Positions 36,105 through 46,976 of a stretch of 64,000 nucleotides of DNA are shown in pieces. The translations under genes and the position numbers were made by a program. Every line of letters starts with the position of its first letter. The first letter of the stretch is position 1. Under the pieces are notes generated by a model that was not told the origin of the DNA, searched no databases, and saw only the letters and a program-made list of their open reading frames with translations. The stretch is from the NCBI GenBank assembly GCA_024509875.1, contig JAMPIV010004259.1, positions 124,001-188,000 on the forward strand, read 5' to 3'. Source of the DNA: Oreohelix idahoensis (lineage: Eukaryota; Mollusca; Gastropoda; Stylommatophora; Oreohelicidae).

Positions 36105-36587
36105 TAGGGCTGCACCGAATAGGGGGTTTTTACTATTCTGCTGAATGCGAACAGGGGCCTTTAACTATTCGGCCGAATACGAATACAAATAGTGAGTGAA
36201 TGTTGGGAATACAAAGTTGTGTTCAACAGGTCTACTGACACTTTTATTAATTATACAGCGTTACAAAAAAATACGGCAAATATCTTGGAACTACGTAATG
36301 CTACTAACTAGCCATTAATCGTTTTTTTTTTTTTTTTTTATAACTGCTACATGAAACATGCATTGGCTTTAAAAAAAAAAAACAACAAGAAAACGAGTCT
36401 CTCAACATTCTATGCTAAAAGACAACATCTGTTATGTGAAAACGTGTTGTCGGCAAGTTCTGGACAGAAATTTACTACAGGTATTCGTGTTTGATGGCAG
36501 CGTACTATTCGACCGAACACGAATAGTTCATTGAATGCACTATTCGGCACCGAATCGAATACGAATCGAATAATCGGTGAAGCCCTA
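36105..36587 (+). mobile_element. Non-autonomous hAT MITE (483 bp)
   Basis: Ends are TAGGGCTGCACCGA and the inverse of TAGGGCTTCACCGA. The 8-bp TSD GTAAAAAC is perfect (36097-36104, 36588-36595). Subterminal CTATTCG-CCGAA-ACGAAT repeats occur at both ends. Confidence 0.9.
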
Positions 36588-36756
36588 GTAAAAACACATT
36601 GCAACAGACACCACACCGCTACAAGAACACATGAATGCTTTTTTTTTGCCGCAGGCTTCCCTTAAGAGGACCAGCCAACAGTGATGCTTCCATACTCTGT
36701 AAGTAATGACAAGAGAAAAAGATGAAGACTTTGAAAAGCTGCGCGTATCGCTTGTT

Positions 36757-36818
36757 AGACAGACCTGCGTGCCCAATTCTATACCATTTGAAGATAAAGT
36801 TCGTTCGTTCTTTCTGAT
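36757..36818 (+). repeat. Short repeat with GTTC tail, copy 1
   Basis: CCTGCGTGCCCAATTCTATA then GATAAAGTTCGTTCGTTC matches 37200-37262 (CCTGCGCGCCCAATTCTTAA ... AATAAAGTTCGTTCGTTCG). It is probably the 3' end of a retroposon with a tetranucleotide tail. Confidence 0.65.
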
Positions 36819-37199
36819 TCTGCTCTTGAGTTAGGGAGAGCAAAGAAAAACACGGAGTTCCTACGCACTCAATCGCAGACTGTTCAAATATTTCAGGAGT
36901 TCTGATTCTATACTACCCTAATGTGATCATACTCGAATTATTGTCTGATTTACTGTATAGATGTTTTGGATTTTTTTGTTTTTTTGGTGCATTTTTTTTT
37001 GTTTTGTTTTTTAAATATTCATTACGTTCTTGTTTGTTTAAAAAAAAACATACTTAAGTTTGATTAGGATTGGGTAATGTCATTGCATGCTGTTATTTAA
37101 CCTTATAATGTTGTATGCCTTTAATTTAATGCTTAAATTAACATGTCGGAATGAAAGAGTATAATATGTAAGATAAGTGAGAATGGAAGGGCAGAATGT

Positions 37200-37262
37200 T
37201 AGATGGGCCTGCGCGCCCAATTCTTAACCCTTTAAAATAAAGTTCGTTCGTTCGTTCGTTCA
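37200..37262 (+). repeat. Short repeat with GTTC tail, copy 2
   Basis: See the copy at 36757; the tail here is (GTTC) times five. Confidence 0.65.
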
Positions 37263-37519
37263 CGAACTCCAAGTTGGGAACCTTTGACACAGACAATAAA
37301 TATGGCGGAGTAAAGTCTAGGCCTGGTCTAAGATGACGGCCAATGAGGCGTCGAAGACTGATCTTATGTTAGACGTGTCTGTGGCATTGGTCACGTGAAT
37401 TGTCAGACGCTCCGGTGTTTGAATGACACATGACTCGAATTTGTGCTGAATGAACTGGCACGCCTCAGTGAAGTCATTCTTTCCTGTTGAGGCAGAGGTA
37501 GATTAAAGTGGTTAATGAT

Positions 37520-37866
37520 TCGTGGTCATCATCATCATCATGGTCGTCGTCATTATTATCATCATAATCTTCATATCGTCATCATAATCTTCATAACATC
37601 ATCATAATATTCATATCATCATCATAATCATCATATCATCATCATAATCTTCATATCATCATCATCATCAGCATATTCGTCATCGTTATCATCATCATCT
37701 TCGATGTCGTCGTCATCATCATCGTCGTAGTCGTCATCATCATCATCATTATAATCGTCGTCGTCATCATCATAATCATCATCATATTCGTCGTCGTTGT
37801 CGTCGTCATCATCATCCTCATCGTCATCATCATAATCGTCGTCGCCGTCATCATCATCATCCTTTT
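37520..37866. repeat. Imperfect (ATC)n trinucleotide tract
   Basis: Nearly 350 bases of CAT/CAC/CGT triplets. The poly-Asp and poly-Met frames over it are artefacts of the repeat. Confidence 0.95.
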
Positions 37867-38009
37867 CACTCCTTACAGACAGCATGAAACCACCACCACA
37901 ACTGGTCCCCTCTCAGAAAGCCTATAAGAAACTTTCATGTACTCTTGTAGCAGACGTTTATGTGACAATTTGTTTTAAATGATGAGGTTTCCGGCCCCAG
38001 GCACAACTA

Positions 38010-38425
38010 CATGGAGACATGGAGACATGGAGAACAACAAAAACAACAACCAAAAAGCTACAGACTTTTATAAACGGGTGCTTGCGTAGAATAGAAGGAC
38101 TGAAATGGTATGAAAAAGTCACAAATGTGGAATTGATGACAAGAACCAGACAAGTGCCAGTGGAGCAAGAGTTGAGATGAAGACGATGGCGACAGAGAGG
38201 ACACACATTGAGGAAACCTATTGATAGCATTACAAGGCAGTCCTTGTTCTGGAATCCCCAGGGAAAGAGAGGCAGTGGTAGACCAAAAAACACATGGAGA
38301 AGAGAACTGGATACAGAGGTGAAAATAATGAGGAAAACATGGAAAGAACTTGAGCGGATGGCACAGGACAGGAAGACTTGGCATGTGTTTGTCGAAGGCC
38401 TATGCTCCTCGGGGAGCTAAAGGGC
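38010..38425 (+). pseudogene. RTE LINE C-terminal fragment (reference copy of the local family)
   Basis: The frame reads [78 protein letters not shown] and WHVFVEGLCSSGS-stop. This is the RTE C-terminal end with few breaks. It carries the single-copy version of the 26-bp unit amplified at 41836. Confidence 0.85.
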
Positions 38426-40344
38426 TGTGACGGTATTGCCTCCCCTGCTTTGCAGTAGTGGTCCAACAGTGGCCAAAACTCAAGAGTATCTATTATAGGC
38501 TTCAATGGAGTCTATTTTTACACAAGATTACTCTTGGTAGAAATGTAGATAGAAGAGTAGTAAAGCTTCTATTACATGGGAGTCTTCACAAGATATTCAG
38601 ATAAGCGAAAACAATGCTGGCTGTTGCTAAGCACGTTAATTCTGTAATCTGCCGACACCTTTTATGAAGAATTTAAGCAATGGTTTATTCTAGCTCGTTA
38701 AGCCCCCACCGCTGAGTTAATCAGTGGAATTATAATAATGATATATATAGCTCTGTTTAGAGTGTGTGTTTAGTAACTTTGACTGAGACAAACATGTAGT
38801 ACATTTAAAAGGATTGAATCGAAGTTAAATTTGTAGCATTGCAAATAACAAAATTTAATAATCACTTTAAGTTTTAACAGTTGGAAAATAATTTGAATAT
38901 TTATGAAAAGGATTTTATCAATTGAATGGGATTTAACTGAATAAAGGAGATCACTTTTGGCAGCGGATATTTTCACTTAGCTGCCAATGGTAGTTTCTTC
39001 TCCCACTGGGTTAGTTCCTTTCACTCTGCTCGCGCTCTTCTCTGGTCAAAATTCAGGCGCCGCACGTTCCCAGAACGTCTTGGAGTAACAGCTAAGTTGG
39101 TTCTGCGTCTTTCTATAAGACCCTCTTATGATGGCGTCTCGTACAACGTCAGTCCACTTCTACCTTCACTTGGTTCCAGAGATGTTGCTTTCTGCTGGTA
39201 CCACCAATAACTGGTAATAGAAATAGAAACGAAACGCTCTTCTGAGTATGGCGATTTCCGACACAATTATATGCCCCCCCCCCTTTCTTCTATTCTACCA
39301 TCCCATGTCAGAATTTACCCTCGATGAGAATTAAATTTAATCCCTCGGGGTAAAACTTCCTTTACGTACGTTTATACTGAATAGCTTTAGCTTTACATTA
39401 CATTTAAATGAAAAGGTTAAACGTACAGATATAATATGTTTTACATTTACATCTCCACTGTTTGAAAAGTGTTCACAATATAAATTTATTTATGTTTCAT
39501 TTATATTTACACTTATGGAAAAGTTTGAAACTTCTATTAATTTAAAATAAATATTGTCACATAGACAGTTACACTGGTTTAAAGAATGAAACCTTACATT
39601 AATTTTAAAATGAATATGTTTATATGGACATTTACACTGCTTTGAAAATGTAGGTATTATATTTAGAATGTACATAATTTCTTCCATCTTTCCCTCCCTG
39701 TTCCATAGGGAACCTGGAACTGCTTTATGCTTTTAGTTCTCTTTACAAAACTACCAATAAAGCAATCACCAGCCCGTGCAGTGGTGGTTCATGAATTATC
39801 ATTCTATACGCTGAGGTTGCCAGTCTCAAATGACTTTGACATCCAATAGCGATTTTCACACATGACACTTCACATGGTAATATATACATATATATGTTAG
39901 TTCACATGTTAGGAATAAAATATGAAATATAAATCACAACTTACGCCAATCATGGCTACAGACTTGTTTGCTCAGATTGTGGTACTTTCAAAATATTTCC
40001 TAAATGGAAAAATTTTGCAAAAGGTCACGTCTCCCATATATGGTAATATGATGTCTTGCATACACTCTCACCAACACATTTGTAGACTCATATTGTTAAA
40101 ATGTAATAAATCCATGATTACTTTTAAACAAGTGTCCGGAAGCGATTATATCACTCTTGTCTACCCAAATGTGTCACACAGACAGTAATCTCGTTATTTG
40201 TCGTATGTACCAAGAAAGGGAGTCGCTTGCACAGTTTTAGCTTTCTACGATGGAGGCATATAGATTTAGATCGTTAAAGATTTGAAACGTGACAAATATA
40301 AAATAAGATTTTGCTCTTAAATAAAAGTGGTTAAAACACTTTAA
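38426..40344. other. Non-coding stretch
   Basis: AT-rich DNA with a C run near 39281. Small frames at 38770-38976, 39490-39687 (minus) and 39922-40188 (plus) have no recognisable motif. It would be the downstream flank or an intron of the Galpha fragment on the minus strand; I looked for the terminal Galpha exon and did not find it. Confidence 0.4.
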
Positions 40345-40348
40345 CTAC

Positions 40349-40380
<32 letters not shown>

Positions 40381-40520
40381 CTTCTTCCGTCCTTAGCCAC
40401 CGACCGTCAAAGCAGTCAGTGGCCATTATGCCTAGTGGCGTCTTAGGGCAACAGCAGATAGGTTTTCTTTGCCATTGTTTCCCATCACGCCTATTGGCGT
40501 CTTTAGGGCAATGGCAAATC
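40345..40520 (-). repeat. RTE 3' UTR fragment with GAA tail
   Basis: On the minus strand GACGCCACTAGGCATAATGG leads into a (GAA)n tail, matching the RTE ends at 26030, 31810 and 34180. The GGCGTCTTTAGGGCAA block is duplicated. Confidence 0.7.
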
Positions 40521-40734
40521 AATCCATTTGCTGTTGTTTCCGTAATCGAAGTGACTGGCAAACGGGTGATCAGCCCGTTGGTTTTAACTACTACAGCTGA
40601 TACAAACTCGAGCGCCCGTCGCAAGGAATTATACACACCTTGTTACTAACATAAAAAGGAATGACACGTCTTTGGAAACCGAAAACGTAGCAGATACTCA
40701 TGGGTTAATTAATATGGAACACGATTATGCACAA

Positions 40735-40803
40735 CTATCATACAGCTACCTCACACACCTATCATACAGCTACCTCACACACCTATCATACAGTTACCTC
40801 ACC
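40735..40803. repeat. 24-bp tandem repeat containing a splice donor
   Basis: Three units of CTATCATACAGCTACCTCAC plus ACAC. On the minus strand each unit contains GTGAGGTA; the first is the donor of the Galpha exon. Confidence 0.9.
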
Positions 40804-40956
40804 TTTGTACTCAGGAAAAGCTACGGTTAGCGGAACCTTCTTGAGCTTTTGCTGTAAAAGATCTTTTTTGTTGAGAAATAGAATGATGGGCGCCCGTGTA
40901 AACCCATCGTAGGCCGTCACTGTGTGGAACACCCTCATGGCATCATGAATTTCTGT
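40803..40956 (-). CDS. Heterotrimeric G-protein alpha subunit, one internal exon
   Basis: On the minus strand the exon begins after acceptor TTTTGACTTCCAG and reads TEIHDAMRVFHTV, then RAPIILFLNKKDLLQQKL, then VPLTVAFPEYK. It ends at donor AAAG/GTGAGG. The NKKD guanine-recognition motif and the following PLT-FPEY match Galpha. The length is 154 bp, which as I recall is the size of this exon in Gi/Gq-class genes. The part before NKKD is divergent (HDAMRVFHTVTAYDGF instead of the usual HESL-LF), suggesting an unusual invertebrate paralogue. Other exons were not seen in the window, so this may be one exon of a long gene or a stranded fragment. Confidence 0.85.
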
Positions 40957-41221
40957 CTGGAAGTCAAAAGTAAAAATATTAACATTTGTGATGGGTGATG
41001 CCGTGTATGTAACACATTCAGGACTGCGGAGTGATAAATGTTGGGGATCTTTCGTATGTGAAAATGTAACGGAACTAAATTTACGCAAAGAAAACACTGT
41101 ACAGTAAAAACACGAAAGAAAGAAAAAAAATTAACTACAATATGAAGAATTAAGGTTAAAATATCATATTTTCAAGTTCAGGATATGAATATCAGTACAT
41201 AGATTCATATTAGAAATATGA

Positions 41222-41655
41222 ATGACGTCCGCCTCGCATTCTAAAGGTACCAGGTTCCATTCCCGGCAAAGGGAACATAATTTATGGAATTTTTTTTCAG
41301 AACCAGTGATCCTAATGATGTCATACTCCCCTGGCCTCTAGGTAGTGAGATCGGATGCCTAGCCTTCTCAGATAAGGGCGACAAAATAGGTGGTCCCGTG
41401 TGCAAGTTGTGCACGTTAAAAATCCCACGGCAGTTTGGAAATCGTATAGAGAAGGCCCTGGCAAAATTGAAAAATTAGAAACCTACAAAAAATATTCATA
41501 GAATGTGTGATTCCTATATATACACATTTGAATTCTCGCCGGTGCTACGGAGTTCGTGCACTGTGCTGAGATGCTCCTTGTGTGATCTAAGGTAGGAGAT
41601 CGGAGTACTAATGGATTTATCCGTATGCAATGAAGATAATCCTTAAAACCAAAAA
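41222..41655 (+). mobile_element. SINE family C, near-complete copy
   Basis: A tRNA-like start (GTCCGCCTCGCATTCTAAAG with B-box GGTTCCATTCC) is followed by a 350-bp body. It contains the CCGGTGCTACGGAGTTCGTG block shared with 30520, and the 3' end is AAAACCAAAAACC. A 64-codon frame at 41284-41478 lies within it and is not considered real. Confidence 0.65.
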
Positions 41656-41689
41656 CCATATTAGAAATAGTGTCAGTATTCCAATACTT

Positions 41690-43040
41690 AGACTGACCGA
41701 AATCTTCAATTCAAATGTCGTCAGATTTTTTGTCTGGCTCTGAAACATGGAGAACAACAAAAAACAACAAACAAGAACCTACAGACTATATATGAGTGTT
41801 TGCCTAGAACAAAAGAATTTGAATGGCACGACAAGATCACTAATGTGGAACTAATGACAAGATCACTAATGTGGAACTAATGATAAGAACACTAATGTGG
41901 AACTAATGACAAGATCACTAATGTGGAACTAATGATAAGAACACTAATGTGGAACTAATGACAAGATCACTAATGTGGAACTAATGATAAGATCACTAAT
42001 GTGGAACTAATGATAAGATCACTAATGTGGAACTAATGATAAGAACACTAATGTGGAACTAATGATAAGAACACTAATGTGGAACTAATGATAAGAACAC
42101 TAATGTGGAACTAATGATAAGAACACTAATGTGGAACTAATGATAAGATCACTAATGTGGAACTAATGATAAGAACACTAATGTGGAACTAATGACAAGA
42201 TCACTAATGTGGAACTAATGACAAGATCACTAATGTGGAACTAATGATAAGATCACTAATGTGGAACTAATGACAAGATCACTAATGTGGAACTAATGAC
42301 AAGATCACTAATGTGGAACTAATGACAAGATCACTAATGTGGAACTAATGATAAGATCACTAATGTGGAACTAATGATAAGAACACTAATGTGGAACTAA
42401 TGATAAGAACACTAATGTGGAACTAATGATAAGATCACTAATGTGGAACTAATGATAAGAACACTAATGTGGAACTAATGATAAGAACACTAATGTGGAA
42501 CTAATGATAAGAACACTAATGTGGAACTAATGATAAGATCACTAATGTGGAGCTAATGATAAGAACACTAATGTGGAACTAATGATAAGATCACTAATGT
42601 GGAACTAATGACAAGATCACTAATGCGGAACTAATGATAAGAACACTAATGTGGAACTAATGATAAGATCACTAATGTGGAACTAATGATAAGGTCACTA
42701 ATGTGGAACAAATGATGAGATCACTAATGTGGAACTAATGATAAGAACACTAATGTGGAACTAATGATAAGACAAGTGCCAGAGGAACAAGAGAATAGAA
42801 GAAGACGTTGGAGATGGATAGGACACTCATTAAAGAAAACTGTTGATAGCATTACAAGGCAGTCCTTGTTCTGGAATCCAAAGAGTAAGTAAGGTAGAAG
42901 GGAACTGGAGACAGAACAGAAAGGTACAAGGAAGACAAGGAGAGACCTTAAGCTAATCACGCGAGACAGGAGGGACTTGGCATACTTATATTGAAAGTCT
43001 ATGCTACCTCGAAGAGATGAAAAGTCACGCTTGAATGAAT
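41690..43040 (+). pseudogene. RTE LINE C-terminal region expanded by a minisatellite
   Basis: IFNSNV and SETWR fragments start it, the ECLPRTKEFEWHDK region leads into KITNVELM, where a 936-bp tandem array sits. The RTE sequence then resumes as [18 protein letters not shown] and [11 protein letters not shown]. Stops and frameshifts elsewhere show it is dead. Confidence 0.85.
41836..42771. repeat. 26-bp minisatellite, 36 copies
   Basis: The unit is ATCACTAATGTGGAACTAAT plus GATAAG (variants: AT/AA at the start and GATAAG/GACAAG at the end). Exactly 36 units fill 936 bases. Confidence 0.98.
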
Positions 43041-43339
43041 GAACGAAGAGACAGCGAGAGTCTGAGAAAGAGAGAGAAAGAAAGAAAGCAAGAGATTGAT
43101 CACAGCTGGCAACATCAAATTAAAACTGTAATAACTGTAACGAAGAAAAAAAAAAGAAAAAAAAAACATCCTTAGCACTGCACGAAGGCTCCATATATCT
43201 ATTTTGTTACTTTAATAATGAAACTAAAAAAATGAGGGGAAAAAAGTATCATTGCTCTCCGCCAGAATAGCTCATCTCTGATTTGTCCCGCTCCAAACGA
43301 TCTGCACCAACAGTAGATAGAATTTAGCTCAAGTGCAAT

Positions 43340-43468
43340 AACCATTTTAACATCACCATTATACAGATTTCAGAAGAAGGTTCTGACGATGGATAGAACA
43401 CACACTGAGGAAGTCTTCTGATAGTATTACGTGGCAGTCCTTGTTCTGGGATCCACAGGGTTAGAGAG

Positions 43469-43509
<41 letters not shown>

Positions 43510-43640
43510 AGAACATACGGAGAAGAGAATAGGAGATAGGCATGACAGGAATGAGGAAGTCATGGAAAGACCATACGCTGATGGCACAGGACGACTTTGC
43601 ATAAATTTGTTGAAGGCATAAGCTTCTTGGACAGCTGTAG
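43340..43640 (+). pseudogene. RTE LINE C-terminal fragment with (AG)n
   Basis: GGCAGTCCTTGTTCTGGGATCC aligns with the RTE copies at 38240 and 42860. A pure AG run at 43468-43504 replaces part of the arginine-rich coding segment. Confidence 0.75.
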
Positions 43641-43666
43641 AGAGATGATAATGATGATTGTTATAA

Positions 43667-43757
43667 AAATTATCACCGTCGTTATCAAATTATCACCGTC
43701 GTTATCAAATTATCACCGTCGTTATCAAATTATCACCGTCGTTATCAAATTATCCTA
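43667..43757. repeat. 20-bp tandem repeat, about 4.5 copies
   Basis: The unit is AAATTATCACCGTCGTTATC. Confidence 0.95.
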
Positions 43758-43819
43758 CAGTGCAGTTGTCGAGGGTCTCTGAGGAGAGCCAAATGAAATA
43801 TGACGGACCTGTACAACAA

Positions 43820-44097
43820 GGAGCCGCGGTAGCATAGTGGTTAGTGCACTGGCTTCCTAGCGCAGTGGTCTATGGTTCGATCCCCAGATGAGGCGGAAAA
43901 TTTTTAGGCCACAAACGGCTCCTGGGTCGACCCAGCCCCCAAATGGGTACCAGAGCTACTCTGGGAAGGTTAAGGCGGCCGGCGTGATGCCGACCACATC
44001 ACCCCTCGTGTGCCGACGGTCAAGATAATATGGGCCTAACACCATATTCCCAATATGCCTCAATGGGCGTGTAACGGGTTCCTTTACCTTTACCTTT
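43820..44097 (+). mobile_element. tRNA-derived SINE, family A, copy 2
   Basis: It begins GGAGCCGCGGTAGCATAGTG (A-box) with B-box GGTTCGATCC, runs through the shared body and ends in (CTTTAC)n. The 13-bp TSD ACCTGTACAACAA is at 43807-43819 and 44098-44110. Confidence 0.94.
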
Positions 44098-44124
44098 ACC
44101 TGTACAACAACACAAAGTGCTTAA

Positions 44125-44425
44125 CAAGGAAATTTAAGCAAGCAAATGGCCTCATCTAAGATAAGAATGGAAAAGTGCTTAGTAATGTACAAGAACAAAT
44201 GAAGAGATGGATAGAACATTTTGAGGAACTTCTCAATAGACCATCTCCAACAAATCCCCCAGACATCCAGCCAGCAGAGAAGAAAATACAATTCAGCTGT
44301 GAAAATTAGGGAAGAAATAAAGAAAGCCATTAAACTTCTGAAAAATGAAAAAGCATCTGGTTTCAGATGATATTCCAGTAGAGGCGATCAAAGCAGAGGT
44401 GAACTGCATGAGATAGGAAAGCTTT
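44125..44425 (+). pseudogene. RTE LINE RT N-terminal fragment
   Basis: NVQEQMKRWIEHFEELLNRP, then a REEIKKAIKLLKNEKASG region and DIPVEAIKAE, the linker and first RT motifs of RTE elements. Two frame changes occur. It may once have been continuous with other RTE pieces nearby. Confidence 0.8.
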
Positions 44426-44849
44426 ATAAAGCTCATAATCCCCTCCCCCTCCACACCCCCCCCCCCACCTTTTTAAAATTACACACACTCAGATATATGG
44501 TCAATCTTTAGAAGGCTCAGTGTTTCTAAAGTAGATCCCAAAAGCTCCTGAGTTGCCGATCTCTGCATCAAAGAAATAAAATGTTATGCTATACCAGGCA
44601 TTACTCCGTGCCGCGGGCCTAAACGGATAATATTCCGTGTCACGGGACTAAAACGGATAATAAATCATCTTACGCATTTTTCCGAATACCAAAATATGAA
44701 AGAAAACATTAAAAAAAAAAAAAACAACTGAAGGTAAGACAGTTATTGATGGATGATCTGTGGCTAGGCCACTCATACTCATTTTATATATTTTACTGAC
44801 AACACGCAAACATATACTTCTCTCTGTCTTTCTCAAGGCTCCCCTGTCT

Positions 44850-45835
44850 ATCATCATCATCATCGCCGCCGTCGTCCTCATCATCATCATCATCATCATC
44901 ACCACCACCACTTAACACCTACCACGACAATCACCACCTACCACGACAATCACTTCTTACCACCACCATCAACTCCATCACCACCACCACCATCACCTAC
45001 CACCCTCAACACCATCTATCACCCTCACCACCCCTACCACCAACATCACCACCATCACCTACCACCCTCAACACCATCTATCACCCTCACCACCCCTATC
45101 ACCAACATCACCACCACCAACAACCACCACCCCCACTTACCACCATCACCACCACCTACAACCGTCATCACATATCACCACCACCTACCACCACTACCAC
45201 CACCTATCACCACTACCACCAGTATCACCACCACCTACTATCACAACCACCACCACCAATTACCACCACCAATATCACCCCCATCTACTACCACCACCTA
45301 CCACCATCACCCCTACCCACCACCACCAACACAACGACATACCACCACCACCCACCAACCCCACCACCTACAATCACCACCAACCAACATCATCACCCCC
45401 GATCAGCAACCATCACCACACCTACCACCACCTACTACCACCACCCACCATTACCACTATCACCACCACCTACCATCACAATCACCACCACCTACCACCA
45501 CCTACCACTACCACTTATCAACGCTTATCACCACCACTATCTCCACCCCCTGTCACCACCATCACCACCACCATCTACAACCATCACCTACCATCTTAAC
45601 GGCATACTACCACCCGCCACCACCATTACCACCACGTACCATCACAACTGCATACCACCACCTACCACCACCACAAATCACCAAATACCACCACCAAAAT
45701 CACCACCATCATCTACCACCTCACCACCACCACATATCACCACCACCTACCATCACTACCTACCATCACCACTTACCATCACCACCACCTACCATCACCT
45801 AACACCACCACCACCATCATCATCATCATAATTTT
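44850..45835. repeat. CCA/CCT-rich, G-poor low-complexity block
   Basis: Nearly 1 kb of CAC, CAT, CTA and ACC words with very few G bases. There is no fixed unit, and irregular higher-order repeats occur (for example a 60-base phrase near 45000 repeated near 45060). Confidence 0.95.
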
Positions 45836-45882
45836 TCTTTGCGCTCCTTATGAAGCATGGAGCTCACACTGCAGCTAGTCTC

Positions 45883-46957
45883 TGTTGCGTGATAAATTCT
45901 CGCAACATCGTTTTATTACAATATCTATTTTATAACGCAAGGGTAACAACTGCTTGAAATTTATAGTCACTTTTCTCGGTAAGCATTTGTCTTCTCGCGT
46001 TGGTATTGAATGCAGTTAAGTTTTGAGCTGTGGTCTTTTTGCGCTGGACTGCGCATGACTGGTCTTGTTTTTTGGTCGATCGGTTTCCGCCCACCACTAG
46101 TGGAGTGAGCGATTTGAATGGCGAAAGAGATGCCTCGTTGAAGAGGGGATCTCCGCTATTTTTTGTTCTGTCAGGGATGTGTAGTCCTCTTAATGGATAT
46201 TTCGTTTATTCGAGATAATACCTCTAGTGTTTCCCACATGTCGGGAGGCGTGATATTTCTGTGTATTCCCTGAAGGCAAGGTAAATTGACTTTTCATTAA
46301 CTCTATCGATTTTGGGTCGTGAGCGATTTCGATTCATAGCCTGTCTTCGAAAGTCGTCGTCACGAGATGTTTTCCCAGCTCACATGTCGCTGTATTGTAC
46401 TGCATCGGTTGATGCATGTTCCAAGGACCATTACTTGCTACTTTGTTAAATGAACTAGGTTTGGAAACCTTTATTATCTAGAGGATATTTTTGAGGACAT
46501 TATTTATACTTCGGCAGACGTGTCTGTCTTGCTGAAGTCAGACTAAGGGGAGTGAACTGATCTCATACATCTGGTTATCTCCTGGCTGTTATAGAAAAGG
46601 ATGGAGTTTTTCACCTGACTACATTTACAGCACTATGAAATATAACATGCATCTGACTCATCATTGTAATGCTGTCTACCGTCTATTGCTGTATTGAATG
46701 TTGCTGTGATAATGACTGTTTGATGTGCCTACATATTCGCGTAACCATTTTGTCACTGTGGCGTCCACAATAAATAATGAAGAAAAACGTCAACGGCTGT
46801 TACAAGAATCATTGACTTTATACGTCGTGAGTTTACTGACGTTCTATGTGGATTGCCCTGTTATTTTTGTATGAACATTGTTTGACTGAACACATCTGCA
46901 CACTACACAAAACCAGACATGCGGATACCATCCATCATCATATGGCATCACGCATCA
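45883..46957 (+). repeat. 5' LTR of the Gmr1-like element
   Basis: It starts TGTTGCGTGATAAATTCTCG and ends GGCATCACGCATCA, with AATAAA at 46769. The 62-codon frame at 46030-46218 recurs in the 3' LTR and is not taken as a gene. Confidence 0.95.
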
Positions 46958-46959
46958 TT

Positions 46960-46976
46960 TGGTGGCCATAAGCTGG
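46960..46976 (+). promoter_or_regulatory. Primer-binding site candidate
   Basis: TGGTGGCCATAAGCTGG begins two bases after the LTR end. The initial TGG fits a tRNA CCA end; the tRNA is not identified. Confidence 0.6.

Larger units (their letters stand above)
34738..37286 (+). mobile_element. Old hAT-like element (2.55 kb) with inverted ends
   Basis: It starts CAAAGGTTCCCAACCTTTTT and ends in the inverse AAGTTGGGAACCTTTG. The flanking octamers ACCTAGAT and ACACAGAC match at only 5 of 8 positions, as expected of an old insertion. It holds a 108-codon frame at 35205-35528 with no recognised motif, a 36-bp minisatellite, a nested MITE and two copies of a 60-bp repeat with GTTC tails. Confidence 0.55.

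Noticed and set aside
37631..37885. Poly-Asp protein on the minus strand
   Set aside because: Product of the ATC trinucleotide tract; the alternative frame is equally open as poly-Met/Thr.
41836..42771. CRISPR-like array
   Set aside because: Units are directly adjacent without unique spacers, the context is an RTE fragment in a eukaryotic genome, and no cas genes exist.
43820..43900. Functional tRNA genes at SINE heads (also 33304, 41222, 34445, 10060)
   Set aside because: A/B-box sequences are present but the arms do not fold into a full cloverleaf and all are joined to SINE bodies with tails and TSDs.
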